The notes: generated by a model not told the origin, from the letters alone. DNA of 64,000 nt from Paraconexibacter antarcticus (GCF_024220175.1 NZ_CP098502.1:2046001-2110000), one strand, 5' to 3'. Shown: positions 1-7,316, numbered from the stretch's first letter. Program-made: numbers and translations.

Positions 1-386
1 GCCACTTCGAGCGCGCCGTCGCCGAGTCGGACGGCCGGCCGCTGCGCCCGTGGCTCATCCGCATCGCGCACAACCTCGCGGCGAACCTCTACCGCGACCG
101 CTCGCGCAAGCCGCAGACGCCGATCGACGACACGCAGCACCTGCGGACCGTGCATACGACGGAGGACCTCGTCGAGGGCCGGGACGAGCTCGCACGGATC
201 CTCGAGGGCGTCCAGCAGTTGCCGGACGACCGCCGCGAGGCGCTCATCATGCGCTTCGCGCTCGGGATGGACAACCGCGAGATCGCCCGGGCGATGGGAC
301 GGACCGACGGCGCGACGAAGGTCCTCATCCACCGGGCCATCAAGCAGCTGGAGGGCATCGTCCAGGCGCAGGGGGCGCCCGCCTGA
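1..386 (+). CDS. Sigma-70 family (ECF-like) sigma factor, 3' part
   Basis: The reading frame is open from the window edge to a TGA at 384-386, so the start is missing. It reads a sigma region 2 end (WLIRIAHNLAANLYRDRSRK) followed, after a linker, by a region 4 helix-turn-helix with LPDDRREALIMRFALGMDNR and an E-I-A-R-A-M recognition turn. Region 2 binds the -10 and core polymerase, and region 4 binds the -35. An internal ATG at 150 gives only region 4, so it is not the real start. The stop overlaps the next ATG (TGATG), implying translational coupling with the downstream small membrane protein, which could be its regulator. The family call is firm; which regulon it serves cannot be seen. Confidence 0.85.
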   Translation, partial: HFERAVAESDGRPLRPWLIRIAHNLAANLYRDRSRKPQTPIDDTQHLRTVHTTEDLVEGRDELARILEGVQQLPDDRREALIMRFALGMDNREIARAMGRTDGATKVLIHRAIKQLEGIVQAQGAPA

Positions 387-763
387 TGGCGGCCAAGGGC
401 CAGGGCTCCGAGTCCCCGATCGACCTGGAGGGGATGCTCCGCCGCGCGCTCGCGCCGGTCGAGCCGCCCGAGGACCTCGCCGTCCGCCTCGACGAGACGC
501 TCACCTCGCTCACGGACCTCGCGGCCGAGGAGCTCGAGGCCTGGGAGCTCGCCGCCATCGGCGATCCCCGCCGCTGGGTCGACAACGTCGCCCGGCCGGC
601 GATCGCGGCCGCCGTCGGTGCCGGCGCCGGCGCGGCGCTCGTCGCCCTGCGCGTGCACCAGTCGCGGGGCCGCCGCCGCCAGAAGGCGAGCGACCCGCTC
701 GACTACGCCGAGCGCACTGTCCGTGCGGTGGCGGACGAGACCCGCCGCCTGCTCGACCGCTAG
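386..763 (+). CDS. Small single-pass membrane protein coupled to a sigma factor
   Basis: This is a 125-residue protein starting at ATG 386, whose A is shared with the stop codon of the sigma-factor gene (TGATG). I do not recognise a named family. The first 70 residues are acidic and probably soluble, with repeated Leu/Glu helices. Residues about 74-90 form a Gly/Ala-rich membrane segment, followed by a very basic stretch (RGRRRQK) and a short amphipathic tail. The coupling and topology are what one would expect of a partner that holds the sigma factor at the membrane, but it lacks the zinc-binding His-Cys-Cys motif of classical anti-sigma factors. That role is therefore inference only. Confidence 0.6.
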   Translation: MAAKGQGSESPIDLEGMLRRALAPVEPPEDLAVRLDETLTSLTDLAAEELEAWELAAIGDPRRWVDNVARPAIAAAVGAGAGAALVALRVHQSRGRRRQKASDPLDYAERTVRAVADETRRLLDR

Positions 764-835
764 CGGCGTAGAGTCGGTCGCTGAGCGTGTACGTGCCCGT
801 TTACGCCGCACCCACCGAACGGTGATCCGAAACGC

Positions 836-1432
836 ATGACCCAGCCGAAGAACGAGCCGATGGCGCTTGTCGACATGGCAGACGAAGACCTGATGCAGCT
901 CGTCCGCAAGGGCGACAACGCTGCGTTCGCCTGCATCTACGAGCGCCACTCCACCGCCGCCTTTTCCCTTGCCTACCGGATGACCCAGAACCGAAACGCC
1001 GCCGAGGACGTCGTGCAGGAGGCCTTCCTGAGCCTCTGGCGCTCCAACGCGCGGTACGACCGCGCCCGCGGCAGCGTCCGCACCTGGGTCCTGGGGATCG
1101 TCCACAACCGCGCGATCGACTCGCTCCGGCGCTCGATCGGCCACGACAAGCGCCGGGCGAGCGACGAGGGCCTGGAGGAGCGCTTCGAGGCGCGCGAGCG
1201 CACCGACGTCGAGGCGGGTCGCCGCGAGGAGGCCCGCGAGGTCCGCACCGCCCTGGAGACGCTCCCCGCCGAGCAGTGCCGCGTCATCGAGCTCGCCTAC
1301 TTCGGCGGCTTCACCCACTCCGAGATCGCCCGCATGCTCGACACCCCGATCGGCACCGTCAAGGGACGGATGCGGCTCGGCCTGGAGAAGATGCGCGGTC
1401 AGCTCGCCGGCCTGAAGGAGCTTCCGTCGTGA
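836..1432 (+). CDS. ECF RNA polymerase sigma factor
   Basis: This 198-residue protein has the normal length and layout of an ECF sigma factor. Region 2 runs from about residue 17 to 85, with FACIYERHSTAAFSLAYRMT and a clear region 2.3/2.4 (ARGSVRTWVLGIVHNRAIDS). Region 4 runs from about 140 to 190, with LPAEQCRVIELAYFGGFTHS, E-I-A-R-M-L and G-T-V-K-G-R-M-R. Its stop overlaps the GTG of the next gene (GTGA, 1429-1432), which encodes an RskA-like membrane anti-sigma factor. The pair is therefore expected to be one signalling unit, as with SigK/RskA. A -10-like TAGAGT lies at 769-774, about 61 nt upstream of the ATG. Confidence 0.93.
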   Translation: MTQPKNEPMALVDMADEDLMQLVRKGDNAAFACIYERHSTAAFSLAYRMTQNRNAAEDVVQEAFLSLWRSNARYDRARGSVRTWVLGIVHNRAIDSLRRSIGHDKRRASDEGLEERFEARERTDVEAGRREEAREVRTALETLPAEQCRVIELAYFGGFTHSEIARMLDTPIGTVKGRMRLGLEKMRGQLAGLKELPS

Positions 1433-2181
1433 GCCTGCACGACTGCTCGCTGCCCGAGTGCGAGCACGCCGTCGACGCGGGGGCTTACCTCCTGCGCGCG
1501 CTGTCCGCCGACGAGCACGCCGACTACGCGCAGCACCTGCGCACGTGCCGCGAGTGCCGTCACGAGGTCGAGGAGCTCCAGATCGTCGTCGACACCCTCC
1601 CGATCGCCGCGCCGCAGCTCGCGCCGCCGCCGGAGCTCCGCGACCGCATCATGCGCATCGTCGACTCCGAGGCCGAGCTCCTGCGCGCCTCCGGCTCCGA
1701 GGCCGACCGCGTCCCCGCGCCCGCGCGCGACAAGGCCCCGCGGCGCCGCTGGTGGGGCTCCGGACTCATGCTGCGCCCGGCGGCCGCCGGCGGGCTCGCC
1801 AGCGTCCTCATCGCCGTCGGCGTGGCCGGCGGGGTGCTCCTCAGCAGCGACTCGAGCCCGTCGACGCGGAGCGTCACCGCGCAGGTCGCCGCCAGCGGCG
1901 CCACCGCGACCGTCTCGGTCCGCGGCGGCCAGGCCGCGCTCCACGTCGTGCGGCTCCCGGCCGCGCCGGCGGGCAAGGTCTACCAGGTGTGGATCACCCG
2001 CAAGGGCTCCGCGACCCCCGTCCCGACGCACACGCTCTTCAACGTGCGGACCGACGGCAGCGCGGTCGTCCCGATCGAGGAGAGCGTGAAGAACGTCGAC
2101 CGGATCCTCGTCACCGACGAGCCCGACGGCGGCAGCTCGAGCCCGACCGGCACGCAGCTCATCTCCGCCTCGCTCAGCTGA
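1429..2181 (+). CDS. RskA-like membrane anti-sigma factor with zinc finger
   Basis: This 250-residue protein uses a GTG start that overlaps the sigma-factor stop by 4 nt. The N-terminal cytoplasmic domain holds a ZAS-type motif (H-L-R-T-C-R-E-C-R, near residues 41-49), which in this family clamps the cognate sigma factor. Residues about 120-143 form one membrane helix. The extracytoplasmic C-terminal domain (VVRLPAAPAGKVYQVWITR onward) resembles the RskA anti-sigma-K C-terminal domain. The arrangement fits control by regulated proteolysis, and a rhomboid protease follows about 50 bp downstream, though no sequence evidence links the two. Family assignment is good; the inducing signal is unknown. 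Confidence 0.88.
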   Translation: MSLHDCSLPECEHAVDAGAYLLRALSADEHADYAQHLRTCRECRHEVEELQIVVDTLPIAAPQLAPPPELRDRIMRIVDSEAELLRASGSEADRVPAPARDKAPRRRWWGSGLMLRPAAAGGLASVLIAVGVAGGVLLSSDSSPSTRSVTAQVAASGATATVSVRGGQAALHVVRLPAAPAGKVYQVWITRKGSATPVPTHTLFNVRTDGSAVVPIEESVKNVDRILVTDEPDGGSSSPTGTQLISASLS

Positions 2182-2215
2182 GCCGGCCGGCGGCCGCCCG
2201 CGCGAGCACGGCTGC

Positions 2216-2221
2216 TAGCGT
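2216..2221 (+). promoter_or_regulatory. -10-like TAGCGT before the rhomboid gene
   Basis: TAGCGT ends 12 nt before the ATG at 2234. It fits the TA[G/C]NNT pattern seen ahead of many genes in this window. Transcription would start about 5 nt before the ATG, leaving no room for a ribosome binding site. Confidence 0.45.
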
Positions 2222-2233
2222 CGCTCTCACCCG

Positions 2234-3121
2234 ATGTCGACCCAGACGACGACCTGCTACCGCCACCCTTCCCGCGAGACCGGGGTGGCGTGCTCCAACT
2301 GCGGCCGCTTCATCTGCCCGGACTGCATGACCCCGACGCCGGTCGGGATGCGCTGCCCGGAGTGCTCCAAGCAGAAGACGCAGGTCAGGACGATCAGCGA
2401 CATCTCGCGGAGCGGCGCGGTCCAGGCGACGACGGCGATCATCGCGCTGAACGTCATCGTCTTCCTCGCGAGCGGGCAGTTCAACATCGGCAGCGGCGGG
2501 ACCTCCGGCTCGCTCGCCCTCCGCGGCGAGCTCTACGGGCCGAGCATCGCCGAGGGTCACCAGTACTACCGCCTCGTCACGAGCGGCTTCCTCCACGCGG
2601 GCCTGCTCCACATCGGCTTCAACATGTACATCCTGTGGTGGCTCGGGAACCTCCTCGAGCCGGCGATCGGCAAGCGCCGCTTCGTCGGGCTGTACTTCGT
2701 CTCGATGCTCACCGGGTCGATCGGCGCGCTGCTCGTCACCCCGGACAGCCCGACCGTCGGCGCGTCCGGCGCGATCTTCGGCCTCATGGGCGTCGCCTTC
2801 ATGGAGATGCGGGCCCGGGGGATCGACCCGATGGCGTCCGGCATCGGCCCCACGATCCTGCTGAACCTCGTCCTGAGCTTCACGCTCAGCGGCATCTCGA
2901 TCGGCGGCCACATCGGCGGCCTCGTCGGCGGCGGCCTCGCGACGCTCGTGCTCCACGAGCTCGACAAGCGCCGGACGAAGGAGCTCGCCGTCTACGCGGT
3001 GCTCGCCGTCATGGCGCTCGCAGCGGCCGGGGGCGGCATCGCCGTCGCGAAGAGCAACTGCGGCGCGGGCTCGTTCTGCAAGGAGCGCGCGGCGTTCCTC
3101 GATCAGCTCATCAAGCGCTGA
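2234..3121 (+). CDS. Rhomboid family intramembrane serine protease with N-terminal B-box zinc finger
   Basis: This 295-residue protein has an N-terminal B-box-like zinc-binding region (Cys8, His11, Cys20, Cys23, Cys28, Cys31, Cys41, Cys44). A rhomboid core of about six membrane helices follows. The rhomboid signatures are complete: H121, H126 and N130 in the HxxxxHxxxN helix, the catalytic serine S178 in GASGAIFG, and the catalytic histidine H226 in GISIGGHIGG. Such proteins cut transmembrane segments of substrate proteins inside the membrane. The zinc-finger fusion is common in actinobacterial rhomboids and probably recruits a partner. The gene follows an anti-sigma gene but has its own -10-like element, so it is probably a separate transcript. 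Confidence 0.93.
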   Translation: MSTQTTTCYRHPSRETGVACSNCGRFICPDCMTPTPVGMRCPECSKQKTQVRTISDISRSGAVQATTAIIALNVIVFLASGQFNIGSGGTSGSLALRGELYGPSIAEGHQYYRLVTSGFLHAGLLHIGFNMYILWWLGNLLEPAIGKRRFVGLYFVSMLTGSIGALLVTPDSPTVGASGAIFGLMGVAFMEMRARGIDPMASGIGPTILLNLVLSFTLSGISIGGHIGGLVGGGLATLVLHELDKRRTKELAVYAVLAVMALAAAGGGIAVAKSNCGAGSFCKERAAFLDQLIKR

Positions 3122-4067
3122 GCAGCACGTCGTAGAGCGCCTGGATGCGCTCGAGCATCCGCGCCGTGGAGAAGCGCTCGGCGATGTCGGCCGCGGCCGC
3201 GGCGCCGAGGCGCTCCCGCCGGGCCGGGTCGTCCACGAGCCCCGCGACCGCCGCGGCGAGCGCGGCGGGGTCGTCGGGCGGGACGAGCACCGCGGTGCGG
3301 CCGTCGGCGAGCATCTCCGGCAGGCCGCCGTGGTCGGACGCGACGACGCAGCACCCGGCCCCGGCCGCCTCGAGCGCGGCGTTCGGGAAGGGGTCCGGCT
3401 GCTTGGACGGCACGAGGACGACGTCCGCGGCCCCGTAGACGACGTCGACGTCGTCCTGGAAGCCGACGTGCCGGACGCGATCGCGCAGGCCGAGCCCGGC
3501 CGCGAGCTCGTGGACCTCGCGCAGGTGCCGCTCCTCGCCGCGCCAGGGGTCACCCGCGATCGCGAGGACGACGTCCGAGCGGTCGCGCAGCGCGGCGTCC
3601 CCGAGCGCCCGCACCGCGACGTCCTGGCCCTTCCAGCCGCTCACCCGGCCGAGCACGGCGAGCACGGTCGCGTCGGGCGGGAGGCCGAGTGCGGCCCTCG
3701 ACGCGGCGCGGTCGGCGCGCCGGGGGACGACCGCGAGCCCGTCGTGCAGGACCGTCGCCCGGCCGAGGCCGCCGAACTGGTCGCGCGTCGCGCGCGACAC
3801 GCACGGCAGCGCGTCCGCGGTCGTCAGCAGGCGCCGGTAGGCCGGCCACCAGCGGTCGAAGCCGGTGTAGATCTCGCGCACGTGCCAGACGTGGGGGATG
3901 CTGGCGACACGGGCGGCCGCCGACCCCCCGAGCGTCACCGACGTGTTCGTGTGGACGAGGGCGACCCCCCGGGCGCGGGCGAGGCGACCGAGGCCGCCGG
4001 CGTCGGCCGCCCACGCCGCCACGACCCGTGAGAGGCCGGCGGGGGACATGATCGACCGGCGCAGCAC
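3111..4067 (-). CDS. Glycosyltransferase family 4 (GT-B) protein; true start unclear
   Basis: From the GTG at 4067 this reads 318 residues with the GT4 C-terminal half clearly present: LAVLGRVSGWKGQDVAVRA, then VVLVPSKQPDPFPNAALEAAGAGCC with the E-x7-E type nucleotide-sugar motif, and ERFSTARMLERIQALY. Homologous sequence continues upstream in the same open frame to 4250, reading VRTVLYLHSSAGRYGADRQL. That is a typical GT4 N-terminal strand and acceptor loop. No ATG, GTG or TTG exists in that frame before the stop codon at 4413. The gene lies directly behind the cobalamin-binding-type gene, whose stop TAG it touches. It probably transfers a sugar from an NDP donor to a membrane or envelope acceptor; the substrate cannot be told. 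It overlaps the rhomboid gene tail-to-tail by 11 bp. Confidence 0.82.
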   Translation of the reverse strand: MLRRSIMSPAGLSRVVAAWAADAGGLGRLARARGVALVHTNTSVTLGGSAAARVASIPHVWHVREIYTGFDRWWPAYRRLLTTADALPCVSRATRDQFGGLGRATVLHDGLAVVPRRADRAASRAALGLPPDATVLAVLGRVSGWKGQDVAVRALGDAALRDRSDVVLAIAGDPWRGEERHLREVHELAAGLGLRDRVRHVGFQDDVDVVYGAADVVLVPSKQPDPFPNAALEAAGAGCCVVASDHGGLPEMLADGRTAVLVPPDDPAALAAAVAGLVDDPARRERLGAAAAADIAERFSTARMLERIQALYDVLLSA

Positions 4068-4249
4068 GGCGAGCGGGCGGACGAGGACCTCGATCCCGGC
4101 CGCGCGCAGGTCCTCCGAGAGCTCGCCGTCCTCGGGCAGCGCGACGAGCGCCCGGTAGCGGTCGGGGTCGAGGCCCGTGGCGATCGCGTGGAGCTGGCGG
4201 TCCGCGCCGTAGCGGCCGGCGGACGAGTGCAGGTAGAGGACGGTGCGGA

Positions 4250-5140
4250 CTACAGCGCGACGGGGATCGGGGGGTACGCGGGCGGCCCGACGAGGTCCGG
4301 GTGCAGGACATGGGCGAGGAGCTCGAGCCCGTCGACGAGACGCGGGCCCGGCCGGGAGAACGTCGCCGCCGCGTCGACCGCCACGACGTCGCGGGCGCTG
4401 AGGCGCCGCAGCTCATGCGCGTACAGCTCGGACTCCAGGTGCGCGCGCGGCGCGTCGTACCCGCACGGCATGCAGACGACGACCTCGGGCCGGGCGGCGA
4501 TGACGTCCTCCCACATGACCTGCGCGGAATGCTCGCCGGGGAGGCCGAGGACGTCGATGCCGCCGGCGAGGTCGATGAGCTGCGGGGTCCAGTGGCCGCC
4601 GATGAAGACCGGGTCGAACCACTCGATCGCGGCGACCCGGGGGCGGTCGGCCCCGCGGACCGCGATCTTCACGCGGTCGATCCGGCTCCGCTGGCGGGCG
4701 ACGAGGTCGAGGCCGGCGTCGCGGCGCCCGGTGGCCTGGGCGAGGGTGCGGATGTCGCCCATCGTCTCCCCGAGCGTCTTGGGGTCCAGCGCGATGACCT
4801 TCGGGCACGTCGCGATCCGCCGGGCGACCTCCGCGACCTCGTCGTAGCTCACGGCGCAGACCGGGCAGAGGGCCTGGGTGACGATGAGGTCGGGCTCGAG
4901 CTCGCGGAGGAGCTCCTCGTCGAGCTCGTAGATCGCGTCGCCGGCCTCCGTCCGCTCCCGGACGGCGCGGTCGATCTCGGCGGCGCTGAGCCCGGGCGGC
5001 AGCCGATCCCGGGTCACCTGTGGTTTGGCCTGCGCCTCCGTGGGATAGTCGCACTCGTGCGTCACGGCGACGACCTCGTCACCGAGGCCGAGCGCGTAGA
5101 GCAACTCGGTGGCGTGAGGCACGAGACTGACGATCCGCAT
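4250..5140 (-). CDS. Cobalamin-binding / ABC-type periplasmic-fold binding protein
   Basis: This 296-residue protein resembles the BtuF/FhuD class III binding-protein fold. It opens with RIVSLVPHATELLYALGLGD, has the usual LEPDLIVTQALCPVCAVSYD strand, and later GGHWTPQLIDLAGGIDVLG. The start is the ATG at 5138-5140, because the open frame upstream reads low-complexity residues and a -10-like TACCGT (5154-5149) sits 8 nt before this ATG. There is no signal peptide or lipobox. It therefore belongs to the cytosolic cobalamin-binding-protein subgroup rather than being a true periplasmic receptor, and no transporter genes are adjacent. The ligand is inferred from family only. Confidence 0.8.
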   Translation of the reverse strand: MRIVSLVPHATELLYALGLGDEVVAVTHECDYPTEAQAKPQVTRDRLPPGLSAAEIDRAVRERTEAGDAIYELDEELLRELEPDLIVTQALCPVCAVSYDEVAEVARRIATCPKVIALDPKTLGETMGDIRTLAQATGRRDAGLDLVARQRSRIDRVKIAVRGADRPRVAAIEWFDPVFIGGHWTPQLIDLAGGIDVLGLPGEHSAQVMWEDVIAARPEVVVCMPCGYDAPRAHLESELYAHELRRLSARDVVAVDAAATFSRPGPRLVDGLELLAHVLHPDLVGPPAYPPIPVAL

Positions 5141-5148
5141 CCAGAGGG

Positions 5149-5154
5149 ACGGTA
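5149..5154 (-). promoter_or_regulatory. -10-like TACCGT before the cobalamin-binding-type gene
   Basis: On the minus strand TACCGT is followed by 8 nt and then the ATG at 5140. The two divergent start codons are only 19 bp apart, so each promoter must extend into the opposite gene. Confidence 0.45.
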
Positions 5155-5159
5155 GTGCA

Positions 5160-5405
5160 ATGAGCCAGCAGTGGCAGGAGCAGGGCGGCGCGCTCGTCGC
5201 CGAGCGGGAGTTCGCGGACTTCGCCGCGGCGCTCGCGTACGTCAACGCCGTGGGGGCGCTCGCCGAGGCCCGCAACCATCACCCGGACATCCTCCTGCAC
5301 GGGTGGAACAAGGTCCGGCTGACGCTCGCGACCCACGACGCGGGCGGCACGGTGACCGACGCGGACCATGCGCTCGCCGCGGCCATCGACGACTTCCCCG
5401 GCTGA
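5160..5405 (+). CDS. 4a-hydroxytetrahydrobiopterin dehydratase (pterin-4a-carbinolamine dehydratase)
   Basis: This 81-residue protein is close to the usual 90-100 residues and carries the family signature: F-x-x-A-L-A-Y-V-N, then EARNHHPDILLHGWNKVRLT, where the paired histidines and the aspartate form the active site. The enzyme dehydrates 4a-hydroxy-tetrahydropterin so that it can be recycled. In bacteria without aromatic hydroxylases it may serve molybdopterin or other pterin repair. The ATG at 5160 lies 19 bp from the divergent start of the cobalamin-binding-type gene. The neighbours give no pathway hint. Confidence 0.92.
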   Translation: MSQQWQEQGGALVAEREFADFAAALAYVNAVGALAEARNHHPDILLHGWNKVRLTLATHDAGGTVTDADHALAAAIDDFPG

Positions 5406-5433
5406 GCCCCGCGACAAGCGCCGAGGGCGCTGC

Positions 5434-5439
5434 TACCGT
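5434..5439 (+). promoter_or_regulatory. -10-like TACCGT upstream of the leader ORF and corC-like gene
   Basis: TACCGT lies 17 nt before the ATG of a 25-codon ORF and 91 nt before the CorC-like start. It would give one of the longer 5' leaders in the window, consistent with a leader that carries information. Confidence 0.35.
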
Positions 5440-5456
5440 TCGGAACAGCCGGACCG

Positions 5457-5534
5457 ATGCCTGACGACCCCTCTCGAAGTCCGAGCCCACTGGCCGGACC
5501 CCCACACCTCCGGTCCACCGGGGGCACCCCATGA
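5457..5534 (+). CDS. Possible proline-rich leader peptide (25 codons) coupled to the corC-like gene
   Basis: An ORF starts at ATG 5457 and ends with TGA 5532-5534, overlapping the next start codon as ATGA (5531-5534). The peptide begins MPDDPSRSPSPLAGPP. Seven of its 25 residues are proline, with one Pro-Pro pair. It lies in the 5' leader of a CorC/HlyC-type gene. Proline-rich leader peptides are known ahead of magnesium-transport genes in enterobacteria (MgtL type), so a regulatory role is conceivable. Proline codons are common in random GC-rich sequence, so chance is a real alternative. Confidence 0.35.
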   Translation: MPDDPSRSPSPLAGPPHLRSTGGTP

Positions 5535-6850
5535 GCGTGCTCCTGCTGCTCGCCGTCGTCCTGCTCGTCTTCGTGAACGGGTTCTTCGTCGCCGCCGAGT
5601 TCGCGCTCGTGCGCGCCCGCCGGTCGCGGATCGAGGATCTCGCCGACGACGGGAACGCGGCCGCGAAGCGCGTCCTCGTGCTGCTCGACGACCTGAGTCA
5701 GTACCTCTCGGCCTGCCAGTTCGGCATCACGCTCGCCTCGCTCGGCATCGGCTTCCTCGGCGAGCCGGCCATCGCCGTGCTCCTCGAGCCGCTCTTCGGG
5801 AGCATCTCCCACGGCGTCAAGGTCGCGATCTCGATCATCATCGCCTACCTCATCGTCACGTCGGTGCACATCACCGTCGGCGAGCAGGTCCCGAAGATCT
5901 ACTCGATCGTCAAGGCGGAGAAGACGGCGATGCGCGTCGCCCGGCCGCTCATCGCCTTCACGAAGGCCATGAGCCCGTTCATCACCGCGCTCAACGCGAC
6001 GTCGAGCGCGCTGCTGCGGACCCTGCGCATCGACCCGGACACGGCGATGGAGGAGGGCGCGACGCCCGAGGAGCTGCGCATCATGATCGGCCAGGCGCGC
6101 GCCGGCGGTCAGCTCGACGCGGGGGAGGCCGGGATGCTCCACGGCGTCTTCCACCTGCACGAGCAGGAGGCACGGCAGGTCATGACGCCGATCCCGGCCG
6201 TGGTCACCGTCGACACGAGCGAGGACGTCGAGACCGCGCTGCGCCGCTGCGTCTCGTCGGGGCACACGCGCCTCGTCGTCACCGAGGACGAGAACCAGGA
6301 CCGGGTGAAGGGCCTCGTCCACGCGAACTCGCTCGCGCGGGCGCTCATGGCGGAGGGGCCCCACGCCTCGATCGAGTCGCTCGTCACCGACGCGCCGATC
6401 GTCCCCGAGACGAAGCCGCTCGACGACCTGCTCGCCGACCTGCAGCGCACGCGCTCGTCGATGGCGGTCGTCGTCGACGAGTACGGCCGCGTCGCCGGCA
6501 TCGTGAGCGTCGAGGACATCATCGAGGAGGTCGTCGGCGAGATCGACGACGAGACCGACCCGGCCGGCGGCGAGATCCGGCGGCTCGCGAACGGCGACTG
6601 GTTCGTCCGCGGCCACGTCGCGATCACCGACCTGGAGGACCACGGGCTCGAGCTGCCGGTGGACACCGACGCCTACAACTCCGTCGGCGGGTTCGTCTTC
6701 GCCGAGCTCGGCCGCCTCCCGCGCCGCGGAGACACGGTGAACGCCAACGGCTACACGATCCGGGTGGAGTCCGTGCGCGAGAACCGCATCGAGGCCGTGC
6801 GCATCCGCGAGTCGCGGGTCTCCCAGGTCGGCTTCGACAGCCCCACCTGA
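5531..6850 (+). CDS. HlyC/CorC (CNNM) family transporter with CBS domain pair
   Basis: This 439-residue protein has the standard order. A CNNM/DUF21 membrane domain occupies about residues 1-190, with VFVNGFFVAAEFALVRARRS and FLGEPAIAVLLEPL. A paired CBS domain (about 205-330) begins at RQVMTPIPAVVTVDTSEDVE and contains MAVVVDEYGRVAGIVSVEDI. A C-terminal CorC_HlyC transporter-associated domain (about 350-425) follows. Members are linked to magnesium or cobalt efflux and tolerance, and the CBS pair usually senses nucleotides. The ATG is coupled by ATGA to a short upstream ORF. The length is normal. Confidence 0.92.
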   Translation: MSVLLLLAVVLLVFVNGFFVAAEFALVRARRSRIEDLADDGNAAAKRVLVLLDDLSQYLSACQFGITLASLGIGFLGEPAIAVLLEPLFGSISHGVKVAISIIIAYLIVTSVHITVGEQVPKIYSIVKAEKTAMRVARPLIAFTKAMSPFITALNATSSALLRTLRIDPDTAMEEGATPEELRIMIGQARAGGQLDAGEAGMLHGVFHLHEQEARQVMTPIPAVVTVDTSEDVETALRRCVSSGHTRLVVTEDENQDRVKGLVHANSLARALMAEGPHASIESLVTDAPIVPETKPLDDLLADLQRTRSSMAVVVDEYGRVAGIVSVEDIIEEVVGEIDDETDPAGGEIRRLANGDWFVRGHVAITDLEDHGLELPVDTDAYNSVGGFVFAELGRLPRRGDTVNANGYTIRVESVRENRIEAVRIRESRVSQVGFDSPT

Positions 6851-6908
6851 GCAGGCATTCGCGTCGCGGCGCCGCAGGTCGCCGTTCCGTGTGTTCACAG
6901 ACCCGAAC

Positions 6909-6936
6909 TTGAGCGCCTATGCGCCATGTCTAATGT
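6909..6936 (+). promoter_or_regulatory. Sigma-70-like promoter ahead of the hairpin-rich intergenic region
   Basis: TTGAGC (6909-6914) and TAATGT (6931-6936) are 16 bp apart, a fair match to a housekeeping promoter. No coding gene follows on this strand. Transcription starting near 6943 would run straight into the set of stem-loops at 6963-7293. Confidence 0.4.
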
Positions 6937-6942
6937 CGACAC

Positions 6943-7293
6943 AAGTTTTCGACCCGTTCCCCGGGCATAGTGGTGACTCGGATGCCCGTGGGACGGCATC
7001 CGGATCACGCCCTTCCCCGACCGTCGGTGGGACGACGCCGGGGAGGCGCATTGGTGGACCGGGGTGGGTCCGCCGAACGTGCCGAACGGCCGGGCTCGCG
7101 CAAGCGTCCCGGCCGTTCCGCGTTTCCGGGATCCGGGCCGAGCCCCACCGGCGGGCAAGCGGCCCCGAACGGCAACCGGCCCGCTTCCGCGGGCCGGTCG
7201 TGCTGCTGGGAGGAGGTGCACTTGCGAGGTACGTTCGCAAGGCGGAGTATGCGCCGCGATCCTGAACCGCCCCTAAAACCGCCGTACCGGCGG
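6943..7293 (+). ncRNA. Candidate structured RNA between convergent genes
   Basis: Between the ends of the CorC-like gene and the DUF3159 gene lie 466 bp without a coding frame. They are dense in perfect stems. One has an 8-bp arm pair 6979-6986/6995-7002 inside outer pairs 6973-6976/7005-7008 and 6963-6966/7009-7012. A second is 7015-7019/7039-7043 with 7022-7026/7033-7037. A third is 7056-7060/7067-7071. A 10-bp stem 7085-7094/7108-7117 is capped by CGC-GCAA-GCG (a GNRA tetraloop). A 10-bp stem 7175-7184/7189-7198 has a 4-nt loop, and a 6-bp stem is 7222-7227/7235-7240. The last is a 6-bp, 3-nt-loop hairpin 7279-7293. The first two loops both read GTGGGA. I could not match it to RNase P, tmRNA, SRP or 6S RNA signatures. 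The strand is chosen from the promoter and is uncertain. Confidence 0.45.
7279..7293. terminator. Hairpin at the end of the convergent intergenic region
   Basis: CCGCCG-TAC-CGGCGG forms a 6-bp stem with a 3-nt loop, preceded by AAAA. Only a weak pyrimidine tract (CCTCTTT) follows some 5 nt later on the plus strand. It could end the candidate RNA or the DUF3159 transcript, but it is not a canonical U-tract terminator. An 11-bp direct repeat GGCGGCACGGC occurs at 7289-7299 and 7307-7317. Confidence 0.35.
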
Positions 7294-7316
7294 CACGGCC
7301 TCTTTGGGCGGCACGG

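Noticed and set aside
5531..6850. Riboswitch ahead of the corC-like gene (M-box type)
   Set aside because: The leader is only about 85 nt and lacks the M-box core; a small coupled ORF fills most of it.
7051..7075. T-box-like GGTGG...GGTCCGCC sequence in the convergent gap
   Set aside because: It lacks the full T-box consensus and specifier stem, and no aminoacyl-tRNA or amino-acid gene lies downstream on either strand.
6943..7293. RNase P RNA, tmRNA, SRP RNA or 6S RNA in the convergent gap
   Set aside because: I looked on both strands for the RNase P GGAAAGUCC core, the tmRNA tRNA-like end with CCA, the SRP GGAAG..AGCA loop and a single long 6S hairpin; none is there.
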